From positions 1 to 11,298 of the forward strand of contig RFXY01000016.1 of assembly GCA_009921385.1 (NCBI GenBank): a DNA stretch of 11,298 nt, in the 5' to 3' direction. The notes below the pieces were generated by a model. That model saw only the letters and a program-made list of their open reading frames with translations. It had not been told where the DNA came from and did not search any database. Source of the stretch: Pseudomonadota bacterium (GTDB lineage Bacteria; Pseudomonadota; Alphaproteobacteria; Rickettsiales; UBA1997). A program made the translations under genes and the position numbers. This document shows, piece after piece, positions 1 to 7,829 of this stretch (position 1 is its first letter; the number at the start of each line of letters is the position of its first letter).

Positions 1-4
1 ACAC

Positions 5-78
5 TTCGATCTAAATTCCCTACACTAACGAAGGGGAATTTGCCCCGCATTCGATCTGAATTTTCTGCACTAAACGAA
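5..78. repeat. imperfect direct repeat pair at the left edge
   Basis: Two related copies of about 28-29 bp start at 5 and 50, both beginning TTCGATCT and ending CACTAA(A)CGAA; they differ by a few substitutions and one indel. Between them lies a GGGG-CCCC stem at 33-46. AAATTCCC (13-20) is also the inverse of GGGAATTT (34-41). The block directly follows the stop of the ctaG-like gene, so it may act as its 3' end. It may instead be the edge of a repeat that continues outside the window. Confidence 0.45.
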
Positions 79-93
79 CTTCGCTAATGCCAA

Positions 94-612
94 TTATTGA
101 GAAAATGGAATATTATATTGTAGTTGATATTTTTTTTCTGGGTTAGAGTTTTTGTTGTTTGCAACTTGATATGCCATTTTAATAATTCTTGTTTCTTTGG
201 GTTGCAAAGTATATTTATTGCTACACAAACAACGATAAGCAATGATATCGTTTTTATATTTTTCTGGCAGTGTGAAAAAATTTGGTCTAAATGTAATTTT
301 TTCGTTCGAATTGTTAATTATATAAAAATCTTGCAAATAAACAGTGTTGGTTTTGGCAATAAATTTTTCTCTTCCTGCAAAAAACTGCACATCTTTTTGT
401 TGTGAAGATGCTTTAAATTCAACCTCAACCTCAGTATCAAAAGAATTATTAAAAATTTGTTGCAAATAAAAACTAGGAAAAATCGGGCTACATTGCAATT
501 GATTACTTTGTCTATCAAGACAAAATCTATTATAATTTGCTAAACAAAAATTACCAATTAACAAAAATAAACAACCATAAATAATAAAACGAAAAATAGG
601 GCGCATATTCAC
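94..612 (-). CDS. ctaG: divergent CtaG/Cox11-like cytochrome c oxidase copper chaperone
   Basis: Cox11/CtaG proteins are membrane-anchored and deliver copper to the CuB site of cytochrome c oxidase on the periplasmic side. This 172-residue protein has one N-terminal membrane segment (about residues 8-25). A cysteine follows in NRFC (C31), where the family has its conserved LFC. A beta-rich domain comes next, with a CxC pair, RCLCS (C128, C130), matching the family's copper-binding CFCF, then LQPKET, which resembles the family's L-P-E segment after the copper motif. It is divergent: the usual GGT motif after the first cysteine is missing and the phenylalanines around CxC are lost. The annotated GTG start lies directly after the stop of the upstream gene; the ATG at 606 (residue 3) is equally plausible. 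The call rests on motif order and length, so a degenerate paralogue is possible. Confidence 0.6.
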   Translation of the reverse strand: MNMRPIFRFIIYGCLFLLIGNFCLANYNRFCLDRQSNQLQCSPIFPSFYLQQIFNNSFDTEVEVEFKASSQQKDVQFFAGREKFIAKTNTVYLQDFYIINNSNEKITFRPNFFTLPEKYKNDIIAYRCLCSNKYTLQPKETRIIKMAYQVANNKNSNPEKKYQLQYNIPFSQ

Positions 613-2778
613 TTAAATTTTTTTAATAAAATCATTTATTTCTGTAAAAATAGCTTCTTTGCCCCAGCCAGTAATAATGGTATGATGATGTAAATCTGGA
701 ATAAATAAAAATTTTTTTTCAGAAGAAATGTGGTTAAAAACTATATTGCCACTAATTGGGTTAACCACCGGATCTTGTTTTGCTTGAATAACTAAAGTTG
801 GAATATTTATTTTTGACAAATTTTCTCGACAATGTTTCATTAGTTTTTCTAATTCAACAACCGAAGAAAGATAATGTCGAGAATAATTAAATTCTGGGGT
901 TTCTGGCTTGTCGTCAATAAATTCGAATTTACCTTTGTTGATATCTAATTTTTCTAGAAGTTCGTTCCATAAATTAATGCCAGGCACCATTTTTGCTCTA
1001 ATATCTTTTAATTTTAAAGCCGAATTTATAGAAACAATACCGTTTAGTTTATTGTTTTTGTTAACCTGAGAAGCTTTTATCAAAGTAAGTAAGCCACCAG
1101 TAGAAAAACCCACAATGACAATTTTTTCACAAAATTGCGACAAAGTGGCATAAGCTCTTTGCAAACTCATCAACCACTCTTGCCAAGAAGTGTTTTTTAA
1201 ATCAAGAGGAGAAGTGCCATGACCACTTAATCGCACTCCATAAATTGGTATACTTTTATCGTTAAAAAAATTAGCCATTTCTAGAGTTTGTGCAGGAGAA
1301 GATTTGTAGCCGTGCACTAAAATAATGCCAAGTTCAGAAAAAACACAATTATTATGCAGATTATCTTCCAGCAAATATGGTTCGCCGATATTTTGTGGCT
1401 TGGTAAAATTTTTATCAAAAAAAGTTTGGTGCCGATGCAAAAAAGTTTCTTTGTCATGCAAATATAATTGCTGATAAACCAAATAAACCAACTCTTCAAC
1501 GGGCATTTTAACAACTTTTTTGATAATATTATTAACATTATCAACCAAAGCAAGTTCGTTGGCAATTACTTGCAAAGTGTTTTCGAGTCTTATTTGATGA
1601 AAATCGGTTGTTTTGCTAAAATAATCTTTGTTAATAATTAAAAACTCACCCTCGCAAGCAAAAACATTTTGCTTAATAGCCAAATTAAAAACACCGTCTA
1701 AAGCCTGATTTGGTTCATCTAAAAACATTTGCATTAAATTTTCTTCAGATAAACTATTATGCAGACGATATTTATGTGTTTTTCTAAGTAAATTAGCAGT
1801 GTAATAGATAATTCTTTTAAAATGCTGTTTGTTAAGCTTTTTTTCTGGATAATAATGTAAAATATTGATAAAAATGTGATCAAAATTAATTTGAATATCG
1901 AAATAAATTTTTTGCATAAACTCGTAGGTGAGCTTATTTCGTAAATAACGAATAACAAAATTATTTTTAGTTTCACCTTTAATAATCGGTATTTGCTGTA
2001 CTAAATCTCTAGTGTTTTTGATGTATTCTTGTAAATTGATAGGTTCGCCAAAACTCACATTTATTTCGGAATTTAATAAAATATTTCCTTCTATTTCGAG
2101 CTCTTCTAGAATTTGACTAGGAATATCTTTTAACAAACGAGTTATTAATTTTTGTATTTTATTAACACCTGGTCTAATTGGATAATAAGTAATGTTAACC
2201 GGAACAATATAGGTAGTGTATCGCTCTAAATAGGGGTTATAGCGATCTTTGTAAGAAGAATGTAAATTTATATTGACATTTTGTCGATAATGGCTTTCGA
2301 TAATATCGGCTCTCACCAATTGTGATTTTAAAGCCAAAACTGCCGAACCAGTTCTTACCGGGCCAACACGATGAGGTGTGTAATTAATAAAGGCACCATC
2401 ATTTTTGATTTCTTTACTTTTAATCATACTGCCTTCTGGATAAATCATCCAGTCAGAGTAATTATTTACTAGATCATCAACAATAATTGTGTCACGGTTA
2501 GGATCTTTAACAGAAACAGCCCCAATAGAATTGAGCAATTTACCAAAATTACCAACAAATATTTTAGAATCTGTCAAGCATTTTACTTTTCTGTTAGTAT
2601 ATTTATAAAGCAAATACGGTAAAAAAAAAGTTTCACTTCTAGTAAAATGATTAGCCACAAACATCACTGGCTGATCTTTTGGCACTTTATCTAAATTATG
2701 CAACTTAAACCTAGTGCCAAGAAGTTTTTCTAAAAAACTTAATGCTAATGCTGTATAACCAAAGGATTTATGTTGCAT
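613..2778 (-). CDS. fusion of PlsC-like acyltransferase and alpha/beta hydrolase
   Basis: This 721-residue protein joins two enzyme domains. Residues about 30-230 look like a glycerolipid acyltransferase: NHFTRSE (H44 to E49) is an HX4E form of the usual HX4D motif, and YPEGS (113-117) is the FPEG-type substrate motif. Residues about 480-721 form an alpha/beta hydrolase of the monoacylglycerol lipase/S33 type: HGY (H489) near the oxyanion hole, GFSTGG with nucleophile S559, D669 in KQDPVV, and a histidine run at 697-699 that supplies the catalytic His. The roughly 250-residue middle has no domain I recognise. A likely role is phospholipid or lysophospholipid remodelling, with one half adding and the other removing an acyl or ester group; the substrate is unknown. 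No signal peptide is obvious. It starts 33 nt after the purL half and ends directly against the ctaG-like gene. The nearest GGAAG is about 17 nt before the ATG, too far for a normal ribosome site. Confidence 0.85.
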   Translation of the reverse strand: MQHKSFGYTALALSFLEKLLGTRFKLHNLDKVPKDQPVMFVANHFTRSETFFLPYLLYKYTNRKVKCLTDSKIFVGNFGKLLNSIGAVSVKDPNRDTIIVDDLVNNYSDWMIYPEGSMIKSKEIKNDGAFINYTPHRVGPVRTGSAVLALKSQLVRADIIESHYRQNVNINLHSSYKDRYNPYLERYTTYIVPVNITYYPIRPGVNKIQKLITRLLKDIPSQILEELEIEGNILLNSEINVSFGEPINLQEYIKNTRDLVQQIPIIKGETKNNFVIRYLRNKLTYEFMQKIYFDIQINFDHIFINILHYYPEKKLNKQHFKRIIYYTANLLRKTHKYRLHNSLSEENLMQMFLDEPNQALDGVFNLAIKQNVFACEGEFLIINKDYFSKTTDFHQIRLENTLQVIANELALVDNVNNIIKKVVKMPVEELVYLVYQQLYLHDKETFLHRHQTFFDKNFTKPQNIGEPYLLEDNLHNNCVFSELGIILVHGYKSSPAQTLEMANFFNDKSIPIYGVRLSGHGTSPLDLKNTSWQEWLMSLQRAYATLSQFCEKIVIVGFSTGGLLTLIKASQVNKNNKLNGIVSINSALKLKDIRAKMVPGINLWNELLEKLDINKGKFEFIDDKPETPEFNYSRHYLSSVVELEKLMKHCRENLSKINIPTLVIQAKQDPVVNPISGNIVFNHISSEKKFLFIPDLHHHTIITGWGKEAIFTEINDFIKKI

Positions 2779-2811
2779 AATAATAATATATTTTCACTTC
2801 CGTAATGCAAT

Positions 2812-3825
2812 TTATATAAAATAACTAGGAAAAACTTGCTGATTAAAGTGCTGTAATTGTTTAATGCTTACAGTTTGATTGTAATAAACAAAGTTATCTG
2901 CAATAACCTTGCCTACTAAGGCTAAATTAATATTTTGTTGTTTTGCTTGTTCTAAAATTAACGATTCTAATTTAGGGGAGCAGGTAAAAATATAGCGGGA
3001 TTGATCTTCGCCAAATAAAATATTTTCTACATTATGATCACCTAAAATACTATCAAAATTTAGTTGACAACCAAGCGATAAAGAACACATTTCGAATAAA
3101 GCAACCAACAAACCACCGCAAGAAATATCGTGACAAGAGCTAAGCAAGCTATCGGCAATAAGATTTCGTATAAATGCACTATGTTTTTTTTCACTTGCTA
3201 AATCTACTTCTGGTGGATTTTTGCCTGTTTGTTTTAAAATTTCTCTTTGATATAAAGAACAATCAATATGACCTTTATTATCGCCCAAAACATAGATTAG
3301 ATGGTTTTCTTGCGAAAATTTGGCATAACAATGTAAAGTATAATCAGTAAGCAAACCAACGCCGCCAATTGCAGGAGTTGGCTGAATAGCCTTGCCGTTT
3401 GTTTCGTTATAAAGCGAAACATTACCAGAAACAACAGGATAGTCAAGCTCTTTGCATGCCGTGGTGATGCCTTGTATGGCTTTAACAATTTGCCCCATAA
3501 TTTCTGGTTTTTGCGGGTTGCCAAAATTAAGACAATTGGTGATGGCAAGAGGTTTTGCCCCAGTTGCCGAAATATTGCGGTAGGTTTCGGCAACGGCCTG
3601 AATTGCCCCAAGATAAGGATTTGCCTCAACATATCGTGGAGTGCAATCTGTGCTCATTGCTATTGCTTTTTTGCTATTAGGAATTCTAACCAAAGAAGCA
3701 TCGCCATTAACCCCAATTGTGTTGTTTTGCACTTGCGAATCGTATTGACTATACACCCAGCTTTTACTTGCTAAATCTGGCACCTGTATGAGGTTTTGTA
3801 AAATCGAAAGTATTTGGTTAGACAT
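2812..3825 (-). CDS. purL: free-standing C-terminal half of FGAM synthase (PurL)
   Basis: PurL makes formylglycinamidine ribonucleotide in purine synthesis. Small bacterial PurL is about 740 residues, made of two duplicated AIR-synthase-like halves. This 337-residue protein matches the whole second half: ASKSWVYSQYD near the start, DCTPRYVEANPY, NCLNFGNPQKPEI, VSGNVSLYNETNG, PTPAIGGVGLL and HDISCGGLLVALFEM. It starts with ATG at the domain boundary and ends normally, with no internal stop. The first half, which carries the main ATP/FGAR catalytic site in known PurL structures, is not in the window: nuoG ends only 6 nt upstream. Either purL is split and the other half lies elsewhere, or this is a surviving remnant. 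The intact frame and good motif conservation favour a working split subunit. No clear Shine-Dalgarno site precedes it, so translation may depend on coupling to nuoG. Confidence 0.9.
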   Translation of the reverse strand: MSNQILSILQNLIQVPDLASKSWVYSQYDSQVQNNTIGVNGDASLVRIPNSKKAIAMSTDCTPRYVEANPYLGAIQAVAETYRNISATGAKPLAITNCLNFGNPQKPEIMGQIVKAIQGITTACKELDYPVVSGNVSLYNETNGKAIQPTPAIGGVGLLTDYTLHCYAKFSQENHLIYVLGDNKGHIDCSLYQREILKQTGKNPPEVDLASEKKHSAFIRNLIADSLLSSCHDISCGGLLVALFEMCSLSLGCQLNFDSILGDHNVENILFGEDQSRYIFTCSPKLESLILEQAKQQNINLALVGKVIADNFVYYNQTVSIKQLQHFNQQVFPSYFI

Positions 3826-3831
3826 GGTGAA

Positions 3832-5946
3832 TTATTTTATTAATTTATTTAAAATAACCGATGATTGCAAAATAGAATTGTTTAACTCTAAGTTATAAGC
3901 ATTATTATGATATAATTTATTTGGATCAACCAAAATATCGTTAATTTTTTTATCAATATCTGTAGAGATTTGAATTTGACGAATTTCAGATATTATCGCA
4001 ATTTCATTTAATTTTTCAACTTCTTGCCATAAAATATCGGCACGACAAGCAACCTGATTAACTTTAGCTAAGTGCGGATATTGCTCATACATTAATTGCA
4101 CAGCTTGTTGTTGATTGCTAAAATCAAGAGATATGCCTAATATTTTGGCTATATCGGTGAATATTGTTATTTCGTCAAAAACACCAGGCAAAGGATCGAG
4201 TATTTTTTGAGAAGATTGAACTCTACCTTCGATGTTGGTGTATAATGCAGATTTTTCGCTATAAGCAGAAGTAGGAATAATCAGATCGGCAATTTCGGCA
4301 GAATAACTACCGTTTGAACCAAAATAAACTTTGTAATGATTAACAAAATGAGTAGTGTTAATTAGTTTGTTAACATATTGATTATCAACATTGTTTAAGA
4401 AAATTAAACTACTATCTTGTAGAATGGTTTTAGCAGTTTCAGTAGCAAAACCAAGCTCTAAACCATTAATAAAACCTGCAGAATGAGCAACAAAATTAAA
4501 ACCATTATAGTTTTGAGTAATTACTTTATATTTTTTGGCAATATATTTTAAAATTTTAATTAGAGTCTGAGCATTTTCGTTTTTAACAAGATCAGAACCA
4601 AAAATAATGATCGGATTTTTTGCCTGTTGCAATGTTTCACAAAAAGGATGCGAACCATCAAAAATCGACATCAAAACCGAAAAATGATTACCAAGTTCTT
4701 GCACTTGATAATTGAGATTGTAAGCAAAACCAATATTGGCAATGTTATTTGGTTTTTTAGCAAATGCCGATCTCAATCGAACATTTAATAAAGGAGCATC
4801 TTTTCGAATGTTGACCCCAACCAACAAACAAGCATCAGCATTTTGAATATTGGCAATTTGACTATTAAGTAAATAATCTGCTTTAGGATTTTCGCTAGTG
4901 CTGGCATCGATATTTTCGGCATCAAGACGACAATCGAAGTTTTTAATAGAATTTTTCTCAAGAAAATGTTTAAAAATAAATATTTCATTTAAAGAAAGAG
5001 TGTTGCCAACAATAGCCCCAATATTTGTGGTGCTTGTTTCGGTGATTTTTTTAGCTATTTCATAGCAAGCTTCGTCATAGCTCGCCACTATCAACTTACC
5101 TTCTTTGTTTCTTATATAACATTGATTTAATCTTTGATATTTCAAACCGTCATAAGAAAAACGAGTTTTATCAGATATCCACTCTTGATTTATTTCTTCG
5201 TTATTTGATGGCAAAATTCTCATAATTTCTAAACCGCGAGAATCAACCCGAATGTTGCTGCCAAAAGCATCCATAACATCTATGGTTTCTGTTTTTTTCA
5301 ACTCCCAACTTCGAGCTGTAAAAGCATATGGTTTAGAAGTTAAAGCACCTACTGGGCAAAGATCAATAACATTACCAGATAATTCGGAGGTAATATTTTG
5401 TTGTAGATAAGTAGTAATTTCGGTGCCTTCACCACGATTAACACTACCCATTTCGGCAGAACCAGCAATTTCTTCAAAAAATCGCACACATCGGGTGCAA
5501 TGAATACAACGAGTCATTTGAGTTTTAATAAAATGACCCAAGTTTTTGTCTGCAACAGATCTTTTGCACTCGTGAAAATCGCTAACATTTTTACCATATT
5601 GATAGGCCTGATCTTGCAAATCGCACTCACCGCCCTGATCGCAAATTGGACAATCAAGAGGATGATTGATAAGTAAAAACTCCATCACACCTTCTCGAGC
5701 TTTTTTTACCATTTCACTTTCGGTAAAGATTTGCATATTATCGGCAACTGGCATAGCACAAGAAGCCACAGGTTTTGGAGGACCGCCCACCACCTCAACT
5801 AAACACATTCTGCAATTACCAGCAATTGCTAGTTTTTCATGATAACAAAATCTAGGAATTTCAATGCCAGCAAGCTCGCAAGCTTGTATGATGGTAATGC
5901 CATTTGGCACCTCTAAACTCTTACCATTAATAGAAATATTTGCCAC
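3832..5946 (-). CDS. nuoG: NADH-quinone oxidoreductase subunit G (complex I)
   Basis: NuoG is the large iron-sulfur subunit of the peripheral arm of complex I and passes electrons from NADH toward quinone on the cytoplasmic side of the inner membrane. The 704 residues show an N-terminal [2Fe-2S] ferredoxin domain (C34, C45, C48, C63), the His-Cys3 [4Fe-4S] site (H95, C99, C102, C108) and a second [4Fe-4S] site (C147, C150, C153, C197 in LCPVGAL). A long molybdopterin-oxidoreductase-like domain follows. The extra N7 cysteine set seen in E. coli is absent, as in mitochondrial and alphaproteobacterial subunits. The start is GTG at 5946; it is preferred because the resulting N-terminus fits the family directly (ISINGKSLEVP, then QACELAGIEIPRFCYHE). 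No other nuo gene is next to it: glnA lies upstream and the purL half 6 nt downstream. Confidence 0.97.
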   Translation of the reverse strand: MANISINGKSLEVPNGITIIQACELAGIEIPRFCYHEKLAIAGNCRMCLVEVVGGPPKPVASCAMPVADNMQIFTESEMVKKAREGVMEFLLINHPLDCPICDQGGECDLQDQAYQYGKNVSDFHECKRSVADKNLGHFIKTQMTRCIHCTRCVRFFEEIAGSAEMGSVNRGEGTEITTYLQQNITSELSGNVIDLCPVGALTSKPYAFTARSWELKKTETIDVMDAFGSNIRVDSRGLEIMRILPSNNEEINQEWISDKTRFSYDGLKYQRLNQCYIRNKEGKLIVASYDEACYEIAKKITETSTTNIGAIVGNTLSLNEIFIFKHFLEKNSIKNFDCRLDAENIDASTSENPKADYLLNSQIANIQNADACLLVGVNIRKDAPLLNVRLRSAFAKKPNNIANIGFAYNLNYQVQELGNHFSVLMSIFDGSHPFCETLQQAKNPIIIFGSDLVKNENAQTLIKILKYIAKKYKVITQNYNGFNFVAHSAGFINGLELGFATETAKTILQDSSLIFLNNVDNQYVNKLINTTHFVNHYKVYFGSNGSYSAEIADLIIPTSAYSEKSALYTNIEGRVQSSQKILDPLPGVFDEITIFTDIAKILGISLDFSNQQQAVQLMYEQYPHLAKVNQVACRADILWQEVEKLNEIAIISEIRQIQISTDIDKKINDILVDPNKLYHNNAYNLELNNSILQSSVILNKLIK

Positions 5947-5963
5947 AACAATCTTAAAGTTAG

Positions 5964-5993
5964 TTTATACCAATTCTTGCCAAAATAAAGCAA
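5964..5993 (-). promoter_or_regulatory. possible nuoG promoter within a hairpin
   Basis: On the minus strand, TGG followed by TATAAA (extended -10 form) lies at 5964-5972, about 20 nt before the nuoG GTG. TTGCTT at 5988-5993 is a weak -35 candidate with an 18-nt spacer. Both boxes are built from the arms of the hairpin at 5965-6005. The sequence is AT-rich, so chance matches are common. Confidence 0.4.
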
Positions 5994-6005
5994 GAATTGG
6001 TATAA
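5965..6005. repeat. perfect 16-bp inverted repeat between glnA and nuoG
   Basis: TTATACCAATTCTTGC (5965-5980) is the exact reverse complement of 5990-6005, with a 9-nt loop. The hairpin sits after the glnA stop and before the nuoG start. It has no T-run after it on the minus strand, so it is not a textbook terminator, though it could still attenuate glnA read-through or stabilise the 3' end. Its outer bases TATACCA are shared with the larger palindrome at 7557-7715. On the plus strand, TGGTATAAT at 5998-6006 forms a perfect extended -10 box. Confidence 0.85.
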
Positions 6006-6033
6006 TGTTAAAATAACGAATAATTAAAATCAA

Positions 6034-7452
6034 TTAGTTATTATAATACATTTCAAATTCAACAGGATGAGGCATTTGCTCGCATCTATCTGCTTCTTTG
6101 AGTTTTAATTCAATATAAGCATCGATCTGATCATTGGTAAATACATTGCCCGCCAACAAAAAATCACGATCTTTATTTAAAGCATCAAGAGCATTTCTTA
6201 AAGATGTGGCAACCGTTGGTATTTCTGCCAATTCTTGCTTATTGCAATGATATAAATCTTGATTTTTTGGCTCTCCTGGATGAATTTTGTTTTTAATGCC
6301 GTCAAGACCTGCCATAAGTAAAGCAGAACAAGTTAAATAAGGGTTTGATGCCGGATCTGGAAATCTTGCTTCAATTCTTCTGGCCTTTTCGTTAACCACA
6401 TGCGGAATTCTGATAGAAGCCGAGCGATTTTTAGCAGAATAAGCCAATAAAACAGGGGCTTCGTAGCCTGGAACCAATCTTTTATAAGAATTAGTAGTGG
6501 CATTAGAAAAAGCATTAATTGCTTTGGCATGTTTAATGATGCCTCCAATATAATAAAGAGCAAGCTCTGACAAGCCAGCATATTCTTTGCCAACAAATAA
6601 ATTTTCATTATTTTGCCAAATAGATTGATGCACATGCATACCCGAACCATTATCGCCAAAAATTGGTTTTGGCATAAAAGTGGCGGTTTTGCCATAGGCA
6701 TGACAAACATTATGCACAACATATTTAAATTTTTGAATGTTATCTGCTGTGCCAACCAAGGTGCTATATTTAAAACCAATTTCAAATTGCGAAGTGGCAA
6801 CCTCGTGATGGTGAAGCAAAGGATGTAGATTAACATTTCTCATATTATCGACAATTTCTGAGCGAAGATCTTGACCTGTATCAATTGGAGTTGGAGCAAA
6901 ATAAGCACCTTTAGTTTGCACTCGTCTTGCTAAATTATTGCCACTAATATCTTTTGCAGTGTTGTGCGGAGCTTCTTCGGAATCTATTTTATAGAAATTA
7001 CCATAATTTGTTGTTTCAAACCTCACATCGTCAAACACAAAAAATTCTGGTTCTGGACCAAAATAAGCAACATCGCCAATGCCACTTTTTTTGAGATATT
7101 CTTCGGCTTTTTTAGCGGTAAATCTAGGGTCGCGATCGTAACCAACATCGGTTGCAGGATCGATAACATCACAAGTAATAACCATAGTAGAAGAATTATT
7201 GAAAGGATCAATAAAAACAGTAGTTAAATCTGGCATAAGTAGCATATCAGATTGATTAATTTCTTTCCAAGCGGCCACAGAAGAGCCATCAAAAGCAATA
7301 CCTTTGATTAATTCTTCTTCACTTACCACATCGGCACAGTGAGTGATATGAAGCCATTGGCCGTTATAATCGGTAAAACGAAAATCAACAAATTTGATTT
7401 CTTGTTCTTTAATAGTTTTTAAAATATGCTCAACAGCAGTTGTTTTAGACAT
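6034..7452 (-). CDS. glnA: type I glutamine synthetase
   Basis: This cytoplasmic enzyme makes glutamine from glutamate, ammonia and ATP. The 472 residues fit the dodecameric GSI class (E. coli 469). The latch and active-site segment FDGSSVAAWKEINQSDM (D55) is present, as are the metal-binding glutamates in GPEPEF (E134, E136), the NGSGMHVHQS ammonia/ATP region, KRLVPGYEAP, NRSASIRIP and RIEARFPDPASNPYL. Y401 in DLYHC falls where E. coli Tyr397 is adenylylated. The length and this tyrosine fit GSI-beta, so control by a GlnE-type adenylyltransferase is possible if one is encoded elsewhere. The gene stands alone, with a 414-bp gap upstream and an 87-bp gap with a hairpin downstream. No clear Shine-Dalgarno site precedes the ATG. 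Confidence 0.97.
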   Translation of the reverse strand: MSKTTAVEHILKTIKEQEIKFVDFRFTDYNGQWLHITHCADVVSEEELIKGIAFDGSSVAAWKEINQSDMLLMPDLTTVFIDPFNNSSTMVITCDVIDPATDVGYDRDPRFTAKKAEEYLKKSGIGDVAYFGPEPEFFVFDDVRFETTNYGNFYKIDSEEAPHNTAKDISGNNLARRVQTKGAYFAPTPIDTGQDLRSEIVDNMRNVNLHPLLHHHEVATSQFEIGFKYSTLVGTADNIQKFKYVVHNVCHAYGKTATFMPKPIFGDNGSGMHVHQSIWQNNENLFVGKEYAGLSELALYYIGGIIKHAKAINAFSNATTNSYKRLVPGYEAPVLLAYSAKNRSASIRIPHVVNEKARRIEARFPDPASNPYLTCSALLMAGLDGIKNKIHPGEPKNQDLYHCNKQELAEIPTVATSLRNALDALNKDRDFLLAGNVFTNDQIDAYIELKLKEADRCEQMPHPVEFEMYYNN

Positions 7453-7553
7453 AAAATGAGTAAATTTTTATTTAATGAAATTAAAGTTTAAAAAAACATT
7501 AATAATCTTGTAAAGTAATAAATTAATAAAATGAGATGAGTTGTGTTTAATAA

Positions 7554-7562
7554 ATTATACCA
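7554..7562 (-). promoter_or_regulatory. extended -10 box pointing at glnA
   Basis: On the minus strand the sequence reads TGGTATAAT, a perfect TGn-TATAAT extended -10 element, about 102 nt before the glnA ATG. No good -35 lies 17 nt upstream, which an extended -10 promoter can tolerate. The box is formed by the outer end of the palindrome plus its flanking bases. Confidence 0.4.
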
Positions 7563-7715
7563 TTTCCCATCTTTAAATGTATAAAGAACAAAATCATTTT
7601 TAATTTTAAATTTAGTTTAAAATCGAAGGTTTATCTAGATAACTCAAGGTTTTAAACTAAATTTAAAATTAATAAATATAAAGTTATTTATGTATTTAAC
7701 TATGGGAAATGGTAT
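7557..7715. repeat. 159-bp imperfect palindrome, possible MITE-like element
   Basis: Two 66-bp arms pair about the centre at 7636 without any indel. The outer 14 bp, ATACCATTTCCCAT (7557-7570), are the exact inverse of 7702-7715. The inner 21 bp (7602-7622 and 7650-7670) are also perfect. The 31 bp between match at about 20 positions, giving 55 of 66 overall. The 27-nt centre contains the 12-bp palindrome TTATCTAGATAA. The flanks allow a TA or TTA target duplication (TTA at 7555-7557 and 7715-7717). No transposase is encoded. It could be a non-autonomous element or a long regulatory hairpin in the glnA leader. AT-rich DNA makes short inverse matches common, but not arms this long. Confidence 0.75.
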
Positions 7716-7728
7716 TATTCTTGTTGTG

Positions 7729-7768
7729 AAAATTAACAAAAAAATCAACTTTTTTTGTTTTTAATTTT
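7729..7768. terminator. AT-rich inverted repeat, possible antiporter terminator
   Basis: AAAATTAACAAAAAAA (starting at 7729) pairs with 7750-7768 apart from a 3-nt indel, around a short TCAAC-type loop. It lies about 100 nt downstream of the antiporter stop, with T-runs on both strands. The stem is almost all A-T, so its strength as a terminator is doubtful. Confidence 0.3.
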
Positions 7769-7800
7769 AACAAAAGAAAATTATCATAGACGGGATCATA

Positions 7801-7829
7801 TTTTTAACATTTTTAAAATTTAATGTCAA
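7801..7829 (-). promoter_or_regulatory. possible distal glnA promoter
   Basis: Minus strand TTGACA (7824-7829) is a perfect -35 hexamer, followed after 17 nt by TAAAAA (7801-7806, 4 of 6 to TATAAT). A transcript from here would carry a leader of about 340 nt with the whole 159-bp palindrome in it. The -10 match is weak. Confidence 0.3.

Noticed and set aside
3826..3831. purL first half lost through a nearby frameshift
   Set aside because: nuoG ends at 3832 and occupies the upstream DNA intact, so no remnant of the first half can lie there.
6613..7227. Plus-strand frames of 71 and 87 codons opposite glnA
   Set aside because: They are shadows of the conserved glnA reading frame and show no recognisable protein features.
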